Below are positions 9,513-18,504 of a stretch of 37,710 bases of DNA, piece by piece. A model generated the notes under the pieces. That model was not told the origin of the DNA, made no database searches, and saw only the letters and a program-made list of their open reading frames with translations. The stretch is from Chitinophagaceae bacterium (GTDB lineage: Bacteria > Bacteroidota > Bacteroidia > Chitinophagales > Chitinophagaceae). How positions within the stretch are numbered: the stretch's first letter is position 1; every line of letters starts with the position of its first letter. Made by a program: the position numbers and the translations under genes. Location of the stretch: NCBI GenBank assembly GCA_947451935.1, contig CANGBH010000019.1:1-37710 (forward strand), in the 5' to 3' direction.

Positions 9513-9532
9513 ATGAGTCTATAGAACTGAAA

Positions 9533-9880
9533 TTAAACAGAAAAGCTTTCTCCACATGCACAGGTTCTACTGGCATTGGGATTCATAAAATGAAAGCCTT
9601 TGCCCTCCAATCCGTCTGAATAATCAAGCGTAGTACTGAATAAATAAAGCACACTCTTTCGATCTGTAACTAGTTTCATGCCTTTGTCTTCAAAAATTTG
9701 ATCTCCAGCTTTCACCTCATTATCAAAATCCATTTTATAGGTAAGGCCAGAACAACCGCCACTTACAACACTGACACGAACAAAATAATTATCTCCCTTC
9801 CCTTCGGTAGTCAATAATTCAAGTACTTTCTCTTTTGCCCGTTCACTTATATAAATCCCATTCATCATGGTCGTTTCCAT
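9533..9880 (-). CDS. HesB/IscA-type iron-sulfur cluster assembly protein
   Basis: A 115-residue A-type carrier that holds or transfers Fe-S clusters. The three conserved cysteines are present: Cys43 in VSGGCSGLTY and the pair near the end in TCACGESF. It also has the GLEGKGFHFMNPNA motif that precedes them in IscA/SufA/ErpA proteins. It stands alone, with no suf or isc genes nearby, convergent with the T9SS protein gene (20-nt gap) and divergent from the epimerase. ATGs at 9880, 9868 and 9865 are all possible starts. The type (IscA, SufA or ErpA) cannot be decided from sequence alone. Confidence 0.93.
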   Translation of the reverse strand: METTMMNGIYISERAKEKVLELLTTEGKGDNYFVRVSVVSGGCSGLTYKMDFDNEVKAGDQIFEDKGMKLVTDRKSVLYLFSTTLDYSDGLEGKGFHFMNPNASRTCACGESFSV

Positions 9881-9899
9881 ACCTTATTCGTTTACACCC

Positions 9900-9926
9900 C
9901 AAAATTACACATTCCCGCTTATCCAA
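9900..9926 (-). promoter_or_regulatory. Promoter of the IscA-type gene
   Basis: The minus strand carries TAATTTTG (9900-9907), an exact -7 match, with TTG at 9924-9926 after a 16-nt spacer. The predicted transcript starts around 9893, about 13 nt before the ATG. Confidence 0.55.
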
Positions 9927-10000
9927 TCATGATTGTCAAATGAATTGTACATTTATATAAGAAGCAGCTGATGTATTTCCCATATTCACGAATAGAATTT

Positions 10001-10402
10001 ATGCAAAAAATAGAACATATAGGCATAGCAGTCAACTCTTTAGAGAAATCAATCCCCCTGTTTGAGCAATTACTGGGAACGCTTTGCTATAAAACAGAAT
10101 CCGTAACATCAGAAAATGTGAACACTGCTTTCTTCAAAACAGGAGAAAGTAAAATTGAACTCATAGAAGACTCAACCGAAGGAAGTATAATCCAAAAATT
10201 TATTGAAAAAAAGGGGGAAGGGATACACCATATTGCCTTCTCAACTGATAATATAGAAGGAGAAATTAAACGACTTAAATCGCTGGGATTTGAATTCATT
10301 CAAGAAATTCCCAAAAAAGGGGCAGATAATAAACTAATTTGTTTTTTGAAACCCAAAAGTACCAACGGAGTCCTCGTTGAACTTTGCCAGGAAATAGTGT
10401 AA
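10001..10402 (+). CDS. mce: Methylmalonyl-CoA epimerase
   Basis: A 133-residue VOC/glyoxalase-fold protein that interconverts (2R)- and (2S)-methylmalonyl-CoA in the propionate/succinate pathway, upstream of B12-dependent mutase. The expected metal ligands are present: His in EHIGIAV at the N-terminus, His in GIHHIAF near residue 75, and Glu in VLVELCQ near the C-terminus. The ATG at 10001 is chosen because MQKIEHIGIAV is the usual family start; an upstream in-frame ATG at 9971 would add ten untypical residues. It converges on rnc with a 3-nt gap. No mutase gene lies in the window. Good match to the epimerase subfamily. Confidence 0.9.
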   Translation: MQKIEHIGIAVNSLEKSIPLFEQLLGTLCYKTESVTSENVNTAFFKTGESKIELIEDSTEGSIIQKFIEKKGEGIHHIAFSTDNIEGEIKRLKSLGFEFIQEIPKKGADNKLICFLKPKSTNGVLVELCQEIV

Positions 10403-10405
10403 AGC

Positions 10406-11122
10406 TTAAGCCGTAATATTCAATTTATCCACTGCACTTTGAGCGGCTAGTTGACTTGCATCTTTTTTGTTAAACGCCTTCCCTTCAGCAATCACTTGCC
10501 CATCTAACATAGCACCAACTTTAAATAGCCTACGCCCATTTTCCATTTTCTCCTCAAGGGTTTCAAACTCTAATAGTTTACCATTGCGGTTTGCCCAACT
10601 GTATAATTTGTTTTTTTGATTGATCTCTAGCAATTCCAGGTCTTCTGCCACCAGGTGTGGGATGATGAGTTTTTTTAAGACCCAGTTCTTTGTTGCCTTA
10701 TACCCTTTATCCATGTAAATGGCTCCTACCAATGCTTCTAATGCGTTACCAAAGATTTGACTGGATTTCAAAGAGCTATCACTTTTATTAAAGGAAGTGA
10801 GTTTTTTTAGCCCCATCTTTAAAGCAATTTCATTTAACGTTTGCCTATTCACCATCTTACTCCTCATCTCAGTAAGAAAACCTTCTCCTTTGTATGGATA
10901 TTTCCTAAAGAGATAGTCTGCAATAATCCCACCTAAAATAGCATCTCCTAAGTATTCAAGTCGCTCATTATTGTCGGTGGCCTTCTCTTTTATCGATCGA
11001 TGTGAAAATGCAGAAGAATACAAAGAAATTCTGCCTGGCATAAACCCAAGTAGATTACATAACTGACGAAGAAACGCCTGCTTACTTTTGTTACTAAAAA
11101 TATATTGTATTCGATAAAACAC
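10406..11122 (-). CDS. rnc: Ribonuclease III
   Basis: A 238-residue double-strand-specific endoribonuclease that processes rRNA and mRNA. The signature NERLEYLGDAILG with the metal-binding acidic residues lies near residue 55. A second catalytic segment, ALEALVGAIYMDKGY, lies near 130, and a C-terminal dsRNA-binding domain (KLYSWANRNGK to the end) fills about residues 165-235. It follows acpP and fabF on the same strand; this acpP-fabF-rnc order is common in bacteria. The 67-nt gap after fabF allows read-through or a separate start. Confidence 0.96.
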   Translation of the reverse strand: MFYRIQYIFSNKSKQAFLRQLCNLLGFMPGRISLYSSAFSHRSIKEKATDNNERLEYLGDAILGGIIADYLFRKYPYKGEGFLTEMRSKMVNRQTLNEIALKMGLKKLTSFNKSDSSLKSSQIFGNALEALVGAIYMDKGYKATKNWVLKKLIIPHLVAEDLELLEINQKNKLYSWANRNGKLLEFETLEEKMENGRRLFKVGAMLDGQVIAEGKAFNKKDASQLAAQSAVDKLNITA

Positions 11123-11189
11123 CCTGCAAAGAATTACTTTATGTGGACTGATTGTCCTGCCAATTCATTAGGGAAAGACGTTCAGATAA

Positions 11190-12440
11190 CTAAAGATACT
11201 TCTTTACAATGAGAGAAGCATTATGCCCGCCAAATCCAAATGTATTACTAAGGGCTGCTCTAATGATTTTCTTCTTGGGTTTCCAGAAAGTAAGGTCTAG
11301 TTTAGGATCTAGTGCATCATCATCAGTAAAGTGATTGATGGTTGGAGGAACAATATCATGCATCACGGCATAAATACAAGCGATAGCTTCAATAACTCCA
11401 GCTGCACCAAGGAGGTGACCTGTCATTGATTTTGTAGAACTTATGCTTAGGTTATATGCATGATCTCCAAATACACCTAAAATTGCTTTTGTTTCCGCGA
11501 TATCACCTAAAGGTGTTGAAGTTCCATGAACATTGATATAATCAATATCTTCTGGATTCATTTTAGCATCTTGAAGGGAAGCTCGCATAACATTTAATGC
11601 ACCTAGTCCTTCAGGGTGCGGTGCAGTAATATGATGCGCATCAGCCGTTGCACCGCCACCAGCAATCTCTGCATAGATGGTTGCACCTCTCTTGATTGCA
11701 TGTTCATATTCCTCAAGCACTAATGCCCCACTTCCCTCCCCCATAACAAAGCCATCTCGGTCCTTGTCAAAAGGCCTTGAAGCTGTTTTAGGATCATCAT
11801 TGCGTTCACTTAGTGCTTTCATGGCATTGAATCCGGCAACGCCAGCATCACAAACTACAGCCTCACTTCCGCCTGCAACCATAACATCAGCTTTTCCAAG
11901 CTGGATATAATGGGTTGCTTCAATTAAAGCGTGGGTTGATGAAGCGCATGCGCTGACAACGGCGAAATTGGGACCACGGAAACCATGTCGCATTGATATA
12001 TGCCCTGCAGCAATATCAAGGATCATTTTAGGAATAAAAAAAGGATTGAACCGAGGGGTTCCATCTCCTTTCGCATAAGCCATTACTTCTTCTTGAAAAG
12101 TAAGCAAGCCGCCAATTCCACTGGAAAAAATCACACCTGTACGATCTGGGTTGACCGTATCCTTGCTAATTCCAGCCTGTTTGATGGCCTCATCACTAGC
12201 TACAATGGCCAATTGAGCAAAACGATCAATCTTACGCGCTTCTTTTCTGTCAAGATAAGCGACAGGATCAAATCCTTTTACCTCACAAGCAAATTGTGTC
12301 TTAAATTTTGATGCATCAAAAAGAGTTATCCCATCTGCACCAGATACGCCATTCAATAAACCACTCCAGTAATCTGCAGCAGTATTGCCTATAGGCGTAA
12401 TGGCACCAATGCCTGTAACAACAACTCGTTTTAATTCCAT
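11190..12440 (-). CDS. fabF: Beta-ketoacyl-ACP synthase II
   Basis: A 416-residue thiolase-fold condensing enzyme that elongates acyl-ACP with malonyl-ACP in fatty-acid synthesis. The Cys-His-His triad is visible: the nucleophile Cys in VSACASSTHALIEA near residue 165, His in VHGTSTPLGD near 305, and His in SMTGHLLGAAG near 342. The C-terminal SNTFGFGGHNAS is typical. The N-terminal MELKRVVVTGIGAITPIGN fixes the start. It lies 32 nt after acpP, its acyl-carrier partner, and is presumably driven by the acpP promoter. Confidence 0.97.
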   Translation of the reverse strand: MELKRVVVTGIGAITPIGNTAADYWSGLLNGVSGADGITLFDASKFKTQFACEVKGFDPVAYLDRKEARKIDRFAQLAIVASDEAIKQAGISKDTVNPDRTGVIFSSGIGGLLTFQEEVMAYAKGDGTPRFNPFFIPKMILDIAAGHISMRHGFRGPNFAVVSACASSTHALIEATHYIQLGKADVMVAGGSEAVVCDAGVAGFNAMKALSERNDDPKTASRPFDKDRDGFVMGEGSGALVLEEYEHAIKRGATIYAEIAGGGATADAHHITAPHPEGLGALNVMRASLQDAKMNPEDIDYINVHGTSTPLGDIAETKAILGVFGDHAYNLSISSTKSMTGHLLGAAGVIEAIACIYAVMHDIVPPTINHFTDDDALDPKLDLTFWKPKKKIIRAALSNTFGFGGHNASLIVKKYL

Positions 12441-12472
12441 AAGTGATGAGATAAGAAATAGGGAAGCCCTAT

Positions 12473-12709
12473 TTACTTAGCATGCTCTTCAAGATAAGTT
12501 ACAGCTTGGCCAACAGTGGTGATGGTTTCAGCTTGCTCATCTGGAATAGAGATGTTGAATTCTTTTTCGAATTCCATGATCAACTCTACCGTATCAAGTG
12601 AATCGGCTCCTAGATCGTTTGTGAATGAAGCCTCAGGGGTTACCTCTGCCTCGTCAACACCCAGTTTGTCAACAATAATTTTCTTTACTCTTGTTGCAAT
12701 GTCTGACAT
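12473..12709 (-). CDS. acpP: Acyl carrier protein
   Basis: A 78-residue acidic four-helix carrier. The phosphopantetheine attachment serine lies in [12 protein letters not shown] near residue 38. It carries growing acyl chains for FabF and the other fatty-acid enzymes in the cytoplasm. It is first in the acpP-fabF-rnc cluster, directly behind a strong promoter with a leader of about 20 nt. Confidence 0.98.
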   Translation of the reverse strand: MSDIATRVKKIIVDKLGVDEAEVTPEASFTNDLGADSLDTVELIMEFEKEFNISIPDEQAETITTVGQAVTYLEEHAK

Positions 12710-12735
12710 GATTGTTAAGTTTGGTTTAATGATGG

Positions 12736-12764
12736 CAAAAATAAACTATTTGGAACAAAAACAA
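12736..12764 (-). promoter_or_regulatory. Strong Bacteroidota promoter of acpP-fabF
   Basis: The minus strand shows TTG (12762-12764), an 18-nt spacer and TATTTTTG (12736-12743), a full match to TTG-N17-23-TAnnTTTG. It lies about 27 nt from the acpP ATG and fits the high expression expected for acyl carrier protein. Confidence 0.7.
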
Positions 12765-12929
12765 TTTTTCAGACACACTTCTATGCATTTATTTTTATGA
12801 ACAATCTTATTCCCCATAAAATCAGGGAAAATTAATTGGGTTTCAGGCCAATTATGCGTCCTCTAGACCTTTTTTATAAAAAATGCTTTTTAGCGTCTAG
12901 CTTCCACCCTTTTTGAATTAATTTGTGGC

Positions 12930-13361
12930 ATGTCAATAAAGATAATAGACTATAATTCAATAGAATACCGAGAAATGATCAACCTTAGGATGGAAATCCT
13001 GAGAAAGCCCCTTGGCCTTACATTTACCCCCGAAACACTCGAAAAAGAAAAGGATGATATCTTAATTGGTGCATTTGACGATGAAAAAATTACAGCGTGT
13101 TGCATTTTAACTAAAAAGGATTCAACTATAATGCAGTTACGCCAAATGGCTGTTCATCCAAAAATGGAACGAAATGGATTAGGTGCATCAATTGTTGCCT
13201 TTGCAGAAAACATAGCTCGTGACGCAGGCTATCGTATACTCATGATGCATGCTAGAAAAACTGCCATGGGGTTCTATGAAAAACAAGGATACAAAATTCA
13301 CGGAGATGAATTTTTAGAAGTATCGATCCCTCATTATGAAATGAGAAAAAATCTTATTTGA
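12930..13361 (+). CDS. GNAT family N-acetyltransferase
   Basis: A 143-residue acetyl-CoA-dependent acyltransferase with the standard fold. The acetyl-CoA motif A is MAVHPKMERNGLGASIVAFAE around residues 70-90, with the ERNGLG pyrophosphate-binding loop. A MGFYEKQGY motif near 112-120 is typical of small GNATs. The substrate is not predictable. The gene is monocistronic, divergent from acpP and convergent with the next minus-strand gene (3-nt gap). A TTAATTTG element ends 4 nt before the ATG, so the message might be leaderless. Confidence 0.85.
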   Translation: MSIKIIDYNSIEYREMINLRMEILRKPLGLTFTPETLEKEKDDILIGAFDDEKITACCILTKKDSTIMQLRQMAVHPKMERNGLGASIVAFAENIARDAGYRILMMHARKTAMGFYEKQGYKIHGDEFLEVSIPHYEMRKNLI

Positions 13362-13364
13362 GTT

Positions 13365-13844
13365 TTAGTTTCTCTTGATTCCTAACTTAAATATACGCCT
13401 CGCTTCTTCAAGAGCTGATGAATCTGTGAATGCATTTTTAGGAATCAAAAAGAAAGTCTTATCATCAAAGTACAAATGAAAAAAACCAGGTGTTTCATAA
13501 TACCGCTGAAACTCCCTCCAGGCCCACGTTCTCTTTCCTGAAGATGTTTGTATAAAAAAATGTTGCTCCTCAATAAAGACATTAAATTGGTCTTTAAACG
13601 TTTTACTTTTTCTATAAATTAACGCTGGTAGCCAAATCCAAAATGCACCCATCATCGAAATCCATAACACAGAACTCATCAAAAAAGGTAGTGGAGAAAT
13701 AAGCTTAAAAGCATACAATACAGCAGCAAATAATGCAAACACGTTCACAAGAATCATCATGATCTTTATCTCCCTACGGGAAATAAAATGATAACGCAAC
13801 GCCTGCAATACTTTTGGCTTTTCATATTTTATACTCAATTCCAT
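13365..13844 (-). CDS. Small membrane protein, YcxB-like
   Basis: A 159-residue protein of unknown function. Two adjacent hydrophobic segments lie at about residues 28-47 and 50-75. They are followed by a soluble C-terminal domain with QHFFIQTSSGKRTWAWREFQ and YFDDKTFFLIPKNAF, a PH-like beta pattern seen in YcxB-type proteins. The family assignment rests on pattern resemblance only. It lies downstream of nrdJ but is separated from it by a strong terminator, so it is probably transcribed on its own. Confidence 0.7.
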   Translation of the reverse strand: MELSIKYEKPKVLQALRYHFISRREIKIMMILVNVFALFAAVLYAFKLISPLPFLMSSVLWISMMGAFWIWLPALIYRKSKTFKDQFNVFIEEQHFFIQTSSGKRTWAWREFQRYYETPGFFHLYFDDKTFFLIPKNAFTDSSALEEARRIFKLGIKRN

Positions 13845-13974
13845 CTGGTTCTTTTTAAAAATGTATCAATGTCACTGGACACTAATCTAAAACTCCCGTG
13901 ATTAGTTATGCAAAGTAAACATTAACCCCATTCTATTCAAAGCTAATTAGCACAATTAACTATACTCAAGAAAT

Positions 13975-14005
13975 AAAAAAGGCCAACCAGAAATGGTCGG
14001 CCTTT
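13975..14005 (-). terminator. Rho-independent terminator of nrdJ
   Basis: A nine-base-pair stem (13981-13989 with 13994-14002) and GAAA/TTTC loop are followed on the minus strand by a run of six or more T. The single apparent mismatch becomes a G-U pair only in the minus-strand RNA, which fixes the direction. It lies 24 nt past the nrdJ stop. Confidence 0.85.
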
Positions 14006-14025
14006 GAATGTATTAAATGAATAGT

Positions 14026-17000
14026 CTAGCTGCAACCCATGCTATTACCACAATTCAAGCATTTGTAGCAAGTTCCACTTCTTACAGTGATGTGTCCACA
14101 AGTATTACAAGCTGGCGCATCGCTTTGCATGCTCTTCATATATTCCTGAGTTCCATTTTCAGATTTAACTGCTAACGGTGCTTTCTGCTGCTTTGGTGCA
14201 GTTGATGCACTTCCAGAAGGAGCCACTACTCTTACATCAGATAACTCAGGTTTTGAACTTATTTCGTATTTGTTCTCGGGCACTTCATCCCAATCATCAT
14301 TTCCCGTATTCATAACTTCTGGCTTGTCCTTGATATGAACAAGATCAGAACGATCTAGGTATTCATATGCCAGGCAACGGAAAATGAAATCTACAATAGA
14401 AGTAGTTGATTTAATGTTCGGATGATCCACCATTCCTGAAGGTTCAAACTTAGTGAACACAAACTTTTCTACAAATTCTTCCAATGGAACACCATACTGA
14501 AGACCAACTGAAACCGCAATGGCAAAACAGTTCATCAAACTACGCAACGTTGATCCTTCCTTGGCGAGATCGATAAAGATTTCTCCTAAAGTATTATCGT
14601 TGTATTCTCCTGTTCTAAGGAAAATAGCTTGTCCGTTGATTTTTGCTTTTTGAGTATACCCACGTCTTTTAGCAGGAAGTGTTTTGCGCTCAACAATTCT
14701 AGAAAGCTGCCTCTTTAATTTCGTATCTGGCGCTGCTTGCATTCTCTTTTGTAATTCATCAAGCAACTCATCTACAGAAAGTTTACTAACATCAAGCATA
14801 GTGCTTTCAAGTGCATCTGCGCCTTCGTCTTCTGTAGCCTTACTTTCACTTTTATTACTAAGTGGCTGACTAAGCTTAGATCCATCACGATAAAGCGCAC
14901 AAGCTTTAAGTGCTAATTTCCAGCTTAACAAATAGCAATCAGCAATTTCTTCAATATTTGCTTCGTTTGGAAGGTTTATTGTTTTTGAAATTGCACCACT
15001 AATGAACGGTTGAGTTGCTGCCATCATACGAATATGACCATGTGCATGAATATATCGCTCTCCTTTCTTTCCACACTTATTAGCACAATCAAATACTGGA
15101 TAATGTTCTTCTTTCAAATGTGGAGCACCTTCAATTGTCATGGTACCACATACATAATCATTTGCAGCATCAATTTGAGCTCCAGTAAACCCTAATGCTT
15201 GAAGCATATTCCAATCAAAGTTGAAATACTGCTCAGGCTTGAACCCTAGACGCTGTAAACACTCTTCTCCAAGTGTGTACACATTGAATACAAATCCTAC
15301 TTCAAATGCAGCTAATGCAGCATCATCCAATTTTTTAATTTCTTCTGCAATAAACCCTTTCTCACTCAATGTTTGGTGATTGATGAAAGGTGCTCCAGAG
15401 AAGCTTGCAGAACCAACTGCATATTTAATAATTGCATCTACCTCTGATGCACTATACTTCAAATTATTCAATGCTTGAGGAACAGACTGGTTAATGATTT
15501 TGAAATAGCCACCACCAGAAAGTTTCTTAAACTTAACCAATGCAAAATCAGGCTCAACCCCAGTAGTATCACAATCCATCACAAGACCAATTGTTCCAGT
15601 TGGAGCAATTACAGTTGTTTGAGCATTTCTATAGCCATATTTTTCACCAAGCTCAACAGCATCATCCCATGCTCTACAAGCCGCCTTAAGAAGGTAATCA
15701 GGACAATCTTTTGCCTTGATACCTTGAGGCTTAATGCTTAATCCAACATAGGCACCATCTGCATCATATGAAGCTGCACGATGGTTTCTCATTACCTTAA
15801 GCATATCTTCTCTATTCTCGCTATATCTAGGGAATGGACCATGTATTTTAGCAATCTCAGCAGAAGTCTTGTACGAAATACCAGTCATAATCGCTGTAAT
15901 GGCACCCGCAATACCCCTTGCTTCATCACTGTCATAAGGAATACCACTTACCATCAACATACTACCTAAATTGGCATAACCAAGTCCAAGCGTACGGTAA
16001 TCATAACTGAGTTGAGCAACTTCTTTACTTGGAAACTGTGCCATTAAAACAGAAATCTCCAAAACGGTAGTCCATAACCTAACTGAATATTCAAATCCAG
16101 CTACGTTAAATGAATTATCATCTTCATTGAAAAACTTGCGCAAGTTTGCTGAAGCAAGGTTACATGCTGTATTATCAAGGAACATGTATTCGCTACAAGG
16201 GTTAGAAGCACGAATTGGACCACCTTGAGGACATGTATGCCACTCATTAATGGTAGTATCGTACTGAGTTCCTGGATCAGCACAACGCCAAGCGGCATAG
16301 GCTATTTTATCCCATAATGCTTTAGAAGGAACTTTTTTCATTACCCTGCCATCCATACGTCCGGTCAATTCCCAATCTTCTCCTTTAGCTAGTTTTTCAA
16401 AAAATGCATTTGGTATACGAACAGAATTATTTGAATTCTGACCACTTACTGTTTTGTAAGCCTCGCCTTCATAATCACTTGCATAACCTGCAGCAATCAA
16501 GGCAGCTACCTTTTTCTCTTCTTCAACTTTCCAATCAATAAAGGTTTCAATTTCTGGATGATCTAAATCCAAACAAACCATTTTGGCAGCACGACGTGTT
16601 GTTCCACCACTTTTGATAGCCCCTGCTGCACGATCACCGATTTTCAAGAAACTCATCAGACCAGAGGAAGTACCACCACCGCTTAATTTTTCTCCTTCAC
16701 CACGTAGGTTAGAGAAGTTTGTTCCAACACCTGAACCATACTTGAAAATTCTTGCTTCACGAACCCATAAGTCCATGATACCACCTTCATTAACCAAATC
16801 ATCGTCTACGCTAAGGATAAAACATGCATGCGGCTGTGGACGCTCATAAGCTGAAGTTGATTTTTTAAGTTGCCCATCAGTTTGGTCAACATAATAGTGG
16901 CCCTGAGGTTTTCCTTTGATGCCATAGCACTCATGAAGTCCTGTATTAAACCACTGTGGTGAATTTGGAACACATGCTTGGTTCAAAATAGAAAAAACCA

Positions 17001-17376
17001 ATTCTTCATAAAATACCGTAGCATCTTCTGTTGTGGCGAAATAGCCATAACGCTCACCCCACACTCTCCAGCAATGTGCCATACGATGTGCCACTTGTTT
17101 TGCTGAAGTTTCACGTCCTAGTGTTCCGTCTTGTTGTGGAACACCTGCCTTACGAAAATATTTTTGAGCAAGAATATCTGTAGCAATTTGGCTCCATTGT
17201 TTTGGAACCTCTACATTGGTCATTTCAAATACCACTTCACCACTTGGATTTCTAATTACCGAAGTGCGATAGTCATATTCAAACATATCGTAAACATTCA
17301 CTTTATCTGAAGTGAAATGCCGCGCAAATGCTAATCCCTGATTACTAGACATTGATTTGGATTTAGTAGTAGACAT
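14026..17376 (-). CDS. nrdJ: Adenosylcobalamin-dependent (class II) ribonucleotide reductase
   Basis: An 1116-residue enzyme that reduces ribonucleotides to deoxyribonucleotides using adenosylcobalamin, without oxygen or an iron subunit. [12 protein letters not shown] lies near 135 and the active-site loop [18 protein letters not shown] near 390-408. The finger-loop barrel continues to about 830. A TSCPD-type domain follows around 905-1010 ([21 protein letters not shown]). The extreme C-terminus carries two CxxC pairs ([13 protein letters not shown]) and a final Cys, as in the long NrdJ form where these cysteines shuttle electrons or bind zinc. The gene has its own promoter and terminator. 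No cobalamin riboswitch was recognised upstream. Confidence 0.96.
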   Translation of the reverse strand: MSTTKSKSMSSNQGLAFARHFTSDKVNVYDMFEYDYRTSVIRNPSGEVVFEMTNVEVPKQWSQIATDILAQKYFRKAGVPQQDGTLGRETSAKQVAHRMAHCWRVWGERYGYFATTEDATVFYEELVFSILNQACVPNSPQWFNTGLHECYGIKGKPQGHYYVDQTDGQLKKSTSAYERPQPHACFILSVDDDLVNEGGIMDLWVREARIFKYGSGVGTNFSNLRGEGEKLSGGGTSSGLMSFLKIGDRAAGAIKSGGTTRRAAKMVCLDLDHPEIETFIDWKVEEEKKVAALIAAGYASDYEGEAYKTVSGQNSNNSVRIPNAFFEKLAKGEDWELTGRMDGRVMKKVPSKALWDKIAYAAWRCADPGTQYDTTINEWHTCPQGGPIRASNPCSEYMFLDNTACNLASANLRKFFNEDDNSFNVAGFEYSVRLWTTVLEISVLMAQFPSKEVAQLSYDYRTLGLGYANLGSMLMVSGIPYDSDEARGIAGAITAIMTGISYKTSAEIAKIHGPFPRYSENREDMLKVMRNHRAASYDADGAYVGLSIKPQGIKAKDCPDYLLKAACRAWDDAVELGEKYGYRNAQTTVIAPTGTIGLVMDCDTTGVEPDFALVKFKKLSGGGYFKIINQSVPQALNNLKYSASEVDAIIKYAVGSASFSGAPFINHQTLSEKGFIAEEIKKLDDAALAAFEVGFVFNVYTLGEECLQRLGFKPEQYFNFDWNMLQALGFTGAQIDAANDYVCGTMTIEGAPHLKEEHYPVFDCANKCGKKGERYIHAHGHIRMMAATQPFISGAISKTINLPNEANIEEIADCYLLSWKLALKACALYRDGSKLSQPLSNKSESKATEDEGADALESTMLDVSKLSVDELLDELQKRMQAAPDTKLKRQLSRIVERKTLPAKRRGYTQKAKINGQAIFLRTGEYNDNTLGEIFIDLAKEGSTLRSLMNCFAIAVSVGLQYGVPLEEFVEKFVFTKFEPSGMVDHPNIKSTTSIVDFIFRCLAYEYLDRSDLVHIKDKPEVMNTGNDDWDEVPENKYEISSKPELSDVRVVAPSGSASTAPKQQKAPLAVKSENGTQEYMKSMQSDAPACNTCGHITVRSGTCYKCLNCGNSMGCS

Positions 17377-17431
17377 ATTGATGAAAAGTTAATTTATTGT
17401 GAAGACTACCCATTTTTTAGTGAGCAGAATA

Positions 17432-17462
17432 CGAAAATATCTTTCCTTCCACTCTTTTCAAA
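17432..17462 (-). promoter_or_regulatory. Likely nrdJ promoter
   Basis: The minus strand reads TTTG (17459-17462), a 19-nt spacer and TATTTTCG (17432-17439), which matches TAnnTTTG at seven of eight positions. The predicted transcript starts near 17425, with a leader of about 50 nt before the nrdJ ATG. Confidence 0.5.
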
Positions 17463-17470
17463 CGCCTAAA

Positions 17471-17489
17471 TATCAACACCCTGTTGATA
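17471..17489. promoter_or_regulatory. Perfect inverted repeat upstream of the nrdJ promoter, probable operator
   Basis: TATCAACA and TGTTGATA flank a 3-bp centre without mismatch. The element sits 9 nt upstream of the proposed -33 box of nrdJ, centred near -55, a usual place for an activator site. The right half with its next base, TGTTGATAA, is one base from the DnaA-box consensus TGTGGATAA. It does not resemble the NrdR box as I recall it. Confidence 0.5.
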
Positions 17490-17646
17490 ACTGCAGCAAT
17501 CCATATGGGATGAGGGTTTCGGATTTTGTTCACTTTTTTTGTAAAATATTTTTTGGCGTTGTTGCCAAAAAAAGCTAAATACTAATATCCGTAAATGAAA
17601 CATAGAAAAAACTGATTTGGGTCACCTCGTTGCATTATTCAATTGA

Positions 17647-17654
17647 TATATTTG
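17647..17654 (+). promoter_or_regulatory. -7 promoter element for the DUF2490 gene
   Basis: TATATTTG followed by CA is an exact TAnnTTTG match, 26 nt before the ATG at 17681. It excludes the longer reading frame from the TTG at 17630, which would start inside the promoter. The nearest TTG upstream has only a 14-nt spacer. Confidence 0.6.
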
Positions 17655-17680
17655 CACACCTTTTCACAGAACTAATATTT

Positions 17681-18409
17681 ATGCGTATTACCATCCTATT
17701 CTCTGTTATTTTTTTAATACTATCATCATCAAATACCTATGCACAAAAAAATAAATTTGCAGGATGGGGATTCATACAACAACAGATAAAACTTAATAAA
17801 AAATTTAGCCTTCAGATCGACAATAGTTATAGAACAGGTGATAATTGGAAAAATACTGAAACCTATATAATGCGCGCTGGTATTGCTCTCGGGCTAAAAA
17901 AAGGTTATTCAATATCCACAGGATATCTTTTTGTAAATAGCTGGAAAACAATCAATGATGTGCATAGCCATATTGCTGAACATCGTATGTTTCAACAAAT
18001 TTTTCATCAAAAAGAATACCATCAATTCATCTTTCAACAAAGAATAAGAACAGAAGAAAGATGGATACCTATAGTTGGCACTCAAGACAACAAATTTGTT
18101 AAAGAAGGAGAAAAATTCAACACCAGACTTCGTTATTGGGCAAAAGCAATTATTCCCTTCGCTGGCATGTCCGATTTTAAAAAAGGGATATATGGCGTAT
18201 CTCAGGAGGAACTAATGCTGAATGTAATTGGAGCAAAGAATACAAACAACAAGCTATTTGATCAATCACGAACGTTTAATGGAGTTGGATACAGACTTAG
18301 CCATGTTGCAGACATAGAATTAGGCCACCAATTCGTGTTTTCAAAAGGAAGAAATTCAGAAAACTATATTAATAACGTAGTTATGCTCTCGGCATTCTTA
18401 AGATGGTAA
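17681..18409 (+). CDS. DUF2490 domain protein, probable outer-membrane beta-barrel
   Basis: A 242-residue exported protein. The signal peptide is MRITILFSVIFLILSSSNTYA, cut near residue 21. The mature sequence alternates polar and aromatic residues in beta-strand style (WGFIQQQIKLNKKFSLQID, RMFQQIFHQKEYHQFIFQQR, FNTRLRYWAKA) and ends in an aromatic strand, FLRW, typical of outer-membrane barrels. This pattern, with repeated R-x-R and H-R elements, matches the DUF2490 family, whose function is unknown. It is preceded by its own promoter and separated from the next gene by 95 nt. Confidence 0.82.
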   Translation: MRITILFSVIFLILSSSNTYAQKNKFAGWGFIQQQIKLNKKFSLQIDNSYRTGDNWKNTETYIMRAGIALGLKKGYSISTGYLFVNSWKTINDVHSHIAEHRMFQQIFHQKEYHQFIFQQRIRTEERWIPIVGTQDNKFVKEGEKFNTRLRYWAKAIIPFAGMSDFKKGIYGVSQEELMLNVIGAKNTNNKLFDQSRTFNGVGYRLSHVADIELGHQFVFSKGRNSENYINNVVMLSAFLRW

Positions 18410-18472
18410 CGAGAAAGTGACTAATCTCAAAACAAGCATTGTTCAATTCCACTCAAATCGAAAAGTTTTTCG

Positions 18473-18480
18473 CACATTTG
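18473..18480 (+). promoter_or_regulatory. Weak -7 like element for the GGGP-synthase-like gene
   Basis: CACATTTG followed by CATC resembles the Bacteroidota -7 box in its TTTGCA half, 24 nt before the ATG at 18505. The TA half is not conserved. Confidence 0.35.
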
Positions 18481-18504
18481 CATCATAAGTCTTTCTGAAA
18501 TCTA

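Noticed and set aside
15475-15741. Plus-strand open frames of 60-90 codons opposite nrdJ
   Set aside because: Codon usage mirrors the reading frame of nrdJ on the other strand, and none has a recognisable family or promoter.
17377-17629. Cobalamin riboswitch before nrdJ
   Set aside because: No B12-box-like GCCACTG element or matching architecture could be seen; only a promoter and a palindrome.
17630-17680. Longer N-terminus of the DUF2490 protein from TTG
   Set aside because: The extension runs through an exact TATATTTG promoter element and would hide a normal signal peptide that starts at 17681.
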